Part shown: positions 58,416 to 64,000 of the stretch, piece by piece
Layout of the letters: each line of letters opens with the position of its first letter
Numbering within the stretch: the stretch's first letter is position 1
Source: Nansenia antarctica
Taxonomy: Eukaryota; Chordata; Actinopteri; Argentiniformes; Microstomatidae
Length of the DNA: 64,000 nt
Direction: 5' to 3'
Assembly (NCBI GenBank): GCA_963989245.1
Contig: OZ022346.1
Coordinates: 6,436,426 to 6,500,425, forward strand
Program-made: the position numbers and the translations under genes
Notes under the pieces: model-generated
Databases searched by the model: none
What the model saw: the letters and a program-made list of their open reading frames with translations, nothing else
Told to the model about the DNA's origin: nothing

Positions 58416-60833
58416 GTGGCCCGAGAACTGGCTGAGACCAAACAACACCTTGCCACCCTCTACCGGGAGCAACAACAAAAGAAACAGTTCAGGGAAAAAC
58501 TCCAGGGCCTGGAGGAGGAGGAGAAATGCACACGCCACTTCTTCCGCAAGGCACGGTCAAAACACAAGCCTATCCTGTCCCTATACGACACCAATGGGGA
58601 CACCGTGTCAGACAGAGGCAACATCCCGGGGGTGGCAAGAGAGTTCTACGAGAGTCTCTACAACATCAAGACAACCGACGAGACTCTCATGGCCACCTTC
58701 CTGGATGGTCTGGACCGGGTCCCCGAGGGTGGTGAGAGTGAGAACCCAGAGCTGACCACGGAGGAGCTCACCCGGGCCGTGCACTCCTTGAATACACACA
58801 AGGCCCCTGGACCGGATGGGATCCCAGCAGAGTTCTACAAGACTCTCTGGGATCTCCTCAAGGAGGACTTGGCGGAGGTCTTCAAAGCCGTCTACAGGGA
58901 AGGGAGGCTTGGAGAGTCAATGAGACAGAGTACGGTCACACTGATCCCCAAGAAAGGGGACCTCAAGGACCTCCGGAACTGGCGCCCCATCAATCTCCTC
59001 CCAGTGGACTATAAAATTATGACAAAAGCCCTCACCCAACGGTTTCAAACCCTCCTCCCCTCAGTTATAGCCCCTGACCAAACCTGTAGCGTCCCCGGTA
59101 GGTCCATCAACGACAACCTGCTCCTGGTGAGAGACCTCATCCTGCACTCCCAGGAGCGGAGGTCCCCTTTAGGCCTTCTCAGCCTGGATCAGGAGAAGGC
59201 CTTTGACAGGGTTAGCCATGGTTTCCTGCAGAGGGTGCTGAGGGGCATGAACTTCCCCCAGCACCTGCTCAACTGGACCGAACTCTGCTACAACAACATC
59301 ACGAGCAGAGTTCGGATCAACAACCAGTTGACAGACCCCTTCCCCATCAAAGCTGGAGTACGGCAGGGATGCCCCTTGGCCCCTCTACTGTACGTCATCT
59401 ACCTGGAGCCGTTCCTACGGAAGATCAGGAGCTCCCCCAACATCATGGGCTACCCTCTACCAGGGGCCCGGGGGGAGAGGCTCAAGGTGGTGGCGTACAT
59501 GGACGACATTACCATCGTCGGCACAGATAGTCGCTCCATTTCCACAGCAACGAAAGTGGTGGAGGACTACTGTGCAGCCACTGGCGCCCTGATCAATAGG
59601 GGTAAGTGTGAGCTGTTTCTGTCGCAGCACTGGCAGGAGAACCTGGCAACCTCCTTCCCTGTAAAGACGGAAAACATTAAGCTGCTGGGGATCACCTACC
59701 AGAAAGATGGAGGAGCCTCCGGCAGCTGGAAGGAGACCATCCGCCAGGTCCAAAAGAAGATCTGTGAGTGGAGTGCACGGCCTCTCACAATGACAGGCAA
59801 GATCCTGGTCCTGAAGGCTAGTGTTCTTCCCATTCTCCTTTACCTGGGCAGGGTGTTTCCCCCAGACAGAGCAGTATCCAAAACCATCGAAAGGATCATG
59901 TTTACCTTTGTCTGGGGGAGCCAGATGGAAAAACTAAAACGCACCACCCTGTACAAAACAGTGGAGAATGGGGGGAAAGGGGTCCCAGACATCCTAAACA
60001 TCATTAGGGCACAGGGACTCTCCAACCTCATCAACAACATCAACAACAAAGATAGGAAAGCCAGGTTCTTTGAAATATACTATGCCACACCCATCCTCCG
60101 GACACTCAGGGTGACCGCATCAATAAATCACACTGTGCCCTACAGCTGGGACCCCCCTCCAGTCTACAAGATATGGAGGGACTTTGCCTTCAAGACAGGA
60201 TTGTCCGCGGCTGGGCTGGCCTCATGGAAATACAAAGACATTATGACCTTCATAAGGTCGAAGGAAACCATTACTCACCCCAAGGCCAGCACAGCCGTGG
60301 ACTCCAAACAGGTATGGAAAAACATTAATCATAAATGTACTAACAATAAACAAAAAGACATTGCCTGGATGGCTGCTCATGGTTGTCTCCCCACTAGGGA
60401 ATTCTTGCATAGGCGGCACATCGCAACGACTGATAAATGCCCCCACGGATGCACGGACACAGAACACATTAACCACCTGTTCTGTGAGTGCTCCGTGGCC
60501 AGGCGGGTCTGGGCCCTGTTTGTTCCCTCTGTCTCCCTAAACAGCCTGCTGACCCTGCCCCGCTTGACGAGCGAGAACATCCTGTATGGTCCTCCCGGGG
60601 GGTGCACAACCCCCCAACTACAACAACAGTGGAGGATCATCAGCGCCGTCAAGCAGGTACTCTGGGAGACGAGGAACATCAGGGTCTATCAGAAACAGAG
60701 CGTCCACCTGACAACCCTGAGGAGGAGAATCACCCTCTGCCTCAGGGACCATGCTATTGTTGACTTTAAAAATAACCCGGATCAAGCAAGAGCGGTGTGG
60801 GGGGTGGAGAGATGGAAGGACGTCATCCTCTAA
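58416..60833 (+). pseudogene. Truncated ORF2 (reverse transcriptase part only)
   Basis: Open for 805 codons, matching residues 324-1128 of the full ORF2. The endonuclease domain is missing; the reverse transcriptase (YMDD at about residue 361 of this frame) and the C-terminal Cys/His motif are intact. There is no ATG at the frame start (GTG at 58416) and no upstream retrotransposon promoter, so it is probably not expressed as a functional protein. One amino-acid difference (Ile to Ser, equivalent to residue 792) from the full copy. Confidence 0.9.
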
Positions 60834-62034
60834 ATCCCCCCCCCATGCCGCGCCGCATCGCCCAACCCCCCCCCACCCCGGGCCTACCTCACTACACCAC
60901 CAGTTCCTGCACTATCACCTTCACCACCGTTCCAGCACAAGCCCTGGTCAGCAGTATCACCATCACAAGGACCAGGAGAGGAGCAGCGCACAACACCAAC
61001 AGGGAAGTTTACTGCACCTTCCACCACCTACACATGTACACAGCACTGACCCACTTCCTACCCTCACCAGAATATCACCACACACAACCCACAGCCGAAC
61101 CAGCCGTCTCTGCCAGCACCACCAGCACCAGGATGACCAACACCACTGGGTCACAGGGAAGTACTGATCACCCGCCTGACACCAAAATGCACACTACACA
61201 AACCATGCACACCTCCCTTCTCTCACTCCTGTATCTTTTCAGGCACAGGTCATATCCAGCTCTGACACCTACCCAGGCTTCCAGACCCAGGAGCAGAGAC
61301 CGGCGGGAACCACCACGTCACCCCAGCACCAACCCCAGGTTCCAACTCAGCGACCCCAAACCCCCTGTTCCGGGCCCCCCCCCCCCAACTCCAGGCCCCC
61401 AGCTACAGGCCCAGTCCCCTACCCGCCAACCCCCAACCCCCAGCCCGGAACAAGCTGAGAAGAGCCAGGGAGCTTTTTCCCTGGATAAGCTGTGTACAGG
61501 TTTTTCGCCTCTGCTTGCCTGCCATGCGCCGAGCTCTCTGGGCCTCTCCTCAGGGGCCTCCGGTCGGCCTGCGTGCTCGATCTGCTCCGCCGCTGGGGCG
61601 CCTGGTCCGGCTAGCCTCGTGAAGGGCTACAGGAGTCTGAGCCTGGTGGGCTGGGCCGGATGCGCCGGTGGTGGGGCGGGTCGGGTGAGTCGGGTGTGTG
61701 GGGTCCCTCGGGGGAGGGAGGTGGCGGAGCCACGGCTTTGCACTGGTGGGCAAACTGGATAGTAGTCGCTCTACAACTAGAGGGCTGCAGGGGAATTTTT
61801 TTCCCGGATGCACAGCGAACAGGTTTTTTACCCCTGCCTCCTACCGACACTGGAACCTGGACACTGAACACTGAACACTGAACATTACACTACACTGGAC
61901 AATACACTGAACACTGAGCACTTTAGTTAGTTTAATGTTGGTTGTTGTTGAATGTAATGTCTTAAATGTCTGATTGTTTGATTAATTGATTGTATATACG
62001 GTGTTGTGTTTTTATAAAAACCAATAAAAAACAC
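60834..62034 (+). other. 3' UTR of the truncated retrotransposon
   Basis: Copy of the 3' UTR described for the full-length element, with the same hairpin, C run and terminal AATAAA-containing end. Four small differences are visible. Confidence 0.8.
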
Positions 62035-62946
62035 CTGTTATATCCTGAGGACTATGAACCTCACCTGTATAACATGTATGACTCAGACAACGGTGGTAAC
62101 TTGAGTATTTATTGTTCTCTACTGTGGAGCCCCACGTTAGATCAAACATACAGAACAACATGGCCTCTTAAATACCCAGGATGCATAGCGTATACCCAGG
62201 ATGCATAGCGTTAACAAAACCATAGCAACAGTGAATACATCACACTGGCAACCATTCACAAATGGGACATTCCCTTAGAGGCCAGTCAAGTACCAGACAG
62301 CACCCAGTGAACTGGGTAGCACAGAGTCCATGGCTTCCCAGTTGCATTTGTAGGAACCAGCTACTACACTTGACCAAGCCTGCCCAGTTCGCGGAGCACC
62401 CAGTGAACTGGGTAGGTTCGTCCAAGCCTGCCCAGTTCGCGGGCCACCTGCCCTGAGCACCCAGTGAACTGGGTAGGTTCGACCAAGCCTGCCCAGTTCG
62501 CGGGTCACCTGCCCTGCATGAAGAGGGCACAGAACATGAGATCTGGCATTAAATTAATTTTTAATTAAATTAATTAATCTTGCCATTTAGCAGACGCTTT
62601 TATCCAAAGCGATTTACAATTACGAATTACAGGGACATTCCCCCTGGAGTAATTGAGGGCTAAGTGCCTTACCCAAGGGCACACTAGTAGTGGTGTGGTT
62701 TCAGGCGGGATTTGAACTCACAACCTTCCGATCCCAAGTCCAACTCACTATCCACTGACTAGACCACCACTACCCCACATTACAGGTGACAAGCAGCTGT
62801 CAAAGTCCGCTTTGAAGAAACAGAAGAAGCGAGAGGCAAAAAAAGCAGCAAAAGAGGTAACCATGGCAGATGCCCCTGAGGCCCAGTCAGACACCTCCTC
62901 TGCCAGTAGTGCCCAAGCAGGGCCTTCCTGTGGTGACCCGGAGACT
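62035..62946 (+). repeat. Right part of the last array unit
   Basis: Starts with the second copy of the 16-bp target duplication (62035-62050). It then follows unit 1 from 3573 to the ACT at 62944-62946 with no length change. Includes the inverted U2 junction piece, GC subrepeats and the SINE. One substitution is visible near the end (CCTACC to CCTTCC). Confidence 0.9.
62550..62778 (-). mobile_element. tRNA-derived SINE in the last unit
   Basis: Same SINE as in unit 1, same position relative to the EIF2A-like exon. Its presence in this terminal copy shows that the SINE was part of the founder insert and did not arrive after amplification. Confidence 0.75.
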
Positions 62947-62976
62947 GACAAGAAGATCAAGAACCTAAAGAAGTGA
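62788..62976 (+). pseudogene. eif2a: EIF2A-like exon, longest copy, extending past the array junction
   Basis: Reads DKQLSKSALKKQKKREAKKA ... GDPETDKKIKNLKK then TGA (62 codons plus stop). Beyond the ACT junction the extra residues DKKIKNLKK match the GDPEIDKKIKNLKKK segment I recall from vertebrate EIF2A. This confirms that the array exon is a truncated copy of this one. The natural protein should continue for about 45 residues, so the TGA is probably intronic: AAAGAA|GTGAAC fits a splice donor at 62973. Evidence is motif recall, without alignment. Confidence 0.72.
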
Positions 62977-63171
62977 ACGGGAGAGAGAGAAAGCGCATGT
63001 CGAGAGAGACAGTGCGTGCCCAGGAGAGAGAGACAACGTTACCAGGCGAGCGAGCCGAGCCCCAAAGGGCGTATTATTGTTTAGTGGTGTTTATTATTTG
63101 CTCGCAAGTGAATTCCGCCAGCACGTCGGTGACGTGCTGAGCTGTACGGAATAAAAACGCTTGGCTCAACT
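62977..63171 (+). other. 3' region of the inserted EIF2A-derived RNA
   Basis: About 195 bp present once in the window. GAGA-rich at first, then an AT-rich stretch, then a strong hairpin CAGCACGTC-GGT-GACGTGCTG (63119-63139). No family recognised. It leads to a polyadenylation signal and A-tail, so it was the 3' end of the transcript that was reverse transcribed. Confidence 0.6.
63150..63155 (+). terminator. AATAAA polyadenylation signal
   Basis: AATAAA lies 16 bp upstream of the A-run, the normal spacing for cleavage and polyadenylation. Confidence 0.8.
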
Positions 63172-63186
63172 AAAAAAAAAAAAAAA
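63172..63186 (+). repeat. Poly(A) tail of the retrocopy (15 A)
   Basis: Fifteen uninterrupted A residues join directly to U2 nt 40. This is the expected 3' junction of a polyadenylated RNA copied by target-primed reverse transcription. Confidence 0.85.
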
Positions 63187-63229
63187 CTGTTCTTATCAGT
63201 TTAATATCTGATACGTCCCCTACCCGGGG
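63187..63229 (+). pseudogene. rnu2: U2 snRNA nt 40 to about 82
   Basis: CTGTTCTTATCAGTTTAATA followed by TCTGATACGTCCCCTACCCGGGG is canonical U2 continuing exactly where the 5' fragment stops (nt 40-42 overlap as CTG). Stem-loop IIa is present as GTCCCC...GGGG with paired changes relative to the human form I recall. It is then broken by another retrotransposon fragment after four unassigned bases (TCCT). Confidence 0.9.
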
Positions 63230-63233
63230 TCCT

Positions 63234-64000
63234 AGCCCTGGTCAGCAGTATCACCATCACAAGGACCAGGAGAGGAGCAGCGCACAACACCAACAGGGAA
63301 GTTTACTGCACCTTCCACCACCTACACATGTACACAGCACTGACCCACTTCCTACCCTCACCAGAATATCACCACACACAACCCACAGCCGAACCAGCCG
63401 TCCCTGCCAGCACCACCAGCACCAGGATGACCAACACCACTGGGTCACAGGGAAGTACTGATCACCCGCCTGACACCAAAATGCACACTACACAAACCAT
63501 GCACACCTCCCTTCTCTCACTCCTGTATCTTTTCAGGCACATGTCATATCCAGCTCTGACACCTACCCAGGCTTCCAGACCCAGGAGCAGAGACCGGCGG
63601 GAACCACCACGTCACCCCAGCACCAACCCCAGGTTCCAACTCAGCGACCCCAAACCCCCTGTTCCGGGCCCCCCCCCCCCAACTCCAGGCCCCCAGCTAC
63701 AGGCCCAGTCCCCTACCCGCCAACCCCCAACCCCCAGCCCGGAACAAGCTGAGAAGAGCCAGGGAGCTTTTTCCCTGGATAAGCTGTGTACAGGTTTTTC
63801 GCCTCTGCTTGCCTGCCATGCGCCGAGCTCTCTGGGCCTCTCCTCAGGGGCCTCCGGTCGGCCTGCGTGCTCGATCTGCTCCGCCGCTGGGGCGCCTGGT
63901 CCGGCTAGCCTCGTGAAGGGCTACAGGAGTCTGAGCCTGGTGGGCTGGGCCGGATGCGCCGGTGGTGGGGCGGGTCGGGTGAGTCGGGTGTGTGGGGTCC
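63234..64000 (+). mobile_element. 5'-truncated Keno-like 3' fragment, runs off the window
   Basis: Begins AGCCCTGGTCAGCAG, equivalent to 57257 of the full-length element and within four bases of the start of the unit-17 fragment. Follows the 3' UTR to the window edge (equivalent to about 58023) with one visible substitution near 63403. The 3' end and the second target duplication lie outside the window. Confidence 0.88.

Larger units (their letters stand above)
58406..62034 (+). mobile_element. 5'-truncated Keno-like retrotransposon, 3.6 kb
   Basis: Begins within ORF2 (equivalent to about 54724) and continues to the normal 3' end ACCAATAAAAAACAC. Flanked by the 16-bp duplication. Two bases (GG) are shared by target and element at the 5' junction. 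Differences from the full-length copy are few: I792 to S and a silent change in ORF2, CATGT to CAGGT, GGGGGAG to GGCGGAG and one extra T in the 3' UTR. It therefore inserted recently, at a cryptic site beginning CTGTTATAT rather than the U2 nt 40 position. Confidence 0.92.
3174..62946 (+). repeat. Tandem array of about 37 chimeric U2 snRNA / EIF2A units (1292-bp period), interrupted by retrotransposons
   Basis: The same 1292-bp unit repeats head to tail with very few differences. Unit starts (at the ACT junction): 3174, then every 1292 bp to 23846 (units 1-17); 26244, 27536, 28827, 30119, 31411, 32703, 33995, 35287, 36579, 37870, 39162, 40454, 41746, 43038, 44310, 45602, 46874, 48164, 49454, 50726 (units 18-37). 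Units 17 and 37 are enlarged by retrotransposon insertions. The U2 fragment starts 305 bp into every unit; any sub-feature described for unit 1 occurs in the others at the same offset. Order within a unit: U2 promoter, U2 nt 1-42, EIF2A-like fragment, unrecognised DNA, subrepeats, minus-strand SINE, EIF2A-like exon. Every open frame inside the array shorter than 100 residues is a by-product of repetition. Confidence 0.95.

Noticed and set aside
3174..62946. Centromeric satellite
   Set aside because: The period and content (snRNA promoter, SINE, exon pieces) differ from typical satellites and the edges show a single-locus origin; centromere function cannot be judged from sequence.

Overview
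This looks like a teleost fish nuclear genome. The evidence is a Tc1-like transposon fragment of the kind common in fish, a tRNA-derived fish SINE, a vertebrate U2 snRNA gene fragment with its snRNA-type promoter, and a U2-targeted non-LTR retrotransposon resembling Keno (Tx1 group). There is no bacterial-type gene organisation. No intact single-copy protein gene is visible; the only long convincing coding regions belong to the retrotransposon.

Layout. 1-3173 is ordinary repeat-rich fish DNA: fold-back/MITE-like elements, a Tc1 fragment, degenerate tandem repeats, a LINE 3' remnant on the minus strand, fourteen copies of a 27-bp minisatellite and a TG microsatellite. 3174-62946 is a tandem array of about 37 nearly identical 1292-bp units. 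Each unit is a chimera: U2 snRNA upstream region (about 300 bp), U2 nt 1-42, a short piece resembling an EIF2A exon, unrecognised DNA with GC-rich subrepeats, a minus-strand SINE, then a second EIF2A-like exon cut at a three-base ACT microhomology where the next unit begins.

The array is interrupted by U2-type retrotransposon insertions. One is a 1.09-kb 3' fragment in unit 17 (24203-25295). In the last unit there is a full-length element (51057-58350, with ORF1 and ORF2) followed 55 bp later by a second, 5'-truncated element (58406-62034). After the last unit, the EIF2A-like sequence continues past the ACT junction to a stop codon, an AATAAA signal and a 15-A tail. The tail is joined directly to U2 nt 40 onward (63187-63229), and another 3' fragment of the retrotransposon then runs to the window edge.

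How it fits together (inference). A polyadenylated, partly unspliced EIF2A-derived RNA was reverse transcribed into a U2 gene at the site the Keno-like element uses (first nick just before U2 nt 40, CTGTT). The promoter half of that disrupted U2 gene, with most of the insert, was then amplified in tandem through ACT microhomology. The array homogenised and formed higher-order blocks, and it has been re-invaded by the same retrotransposon, once at a U2-like cryptic site within the unit.
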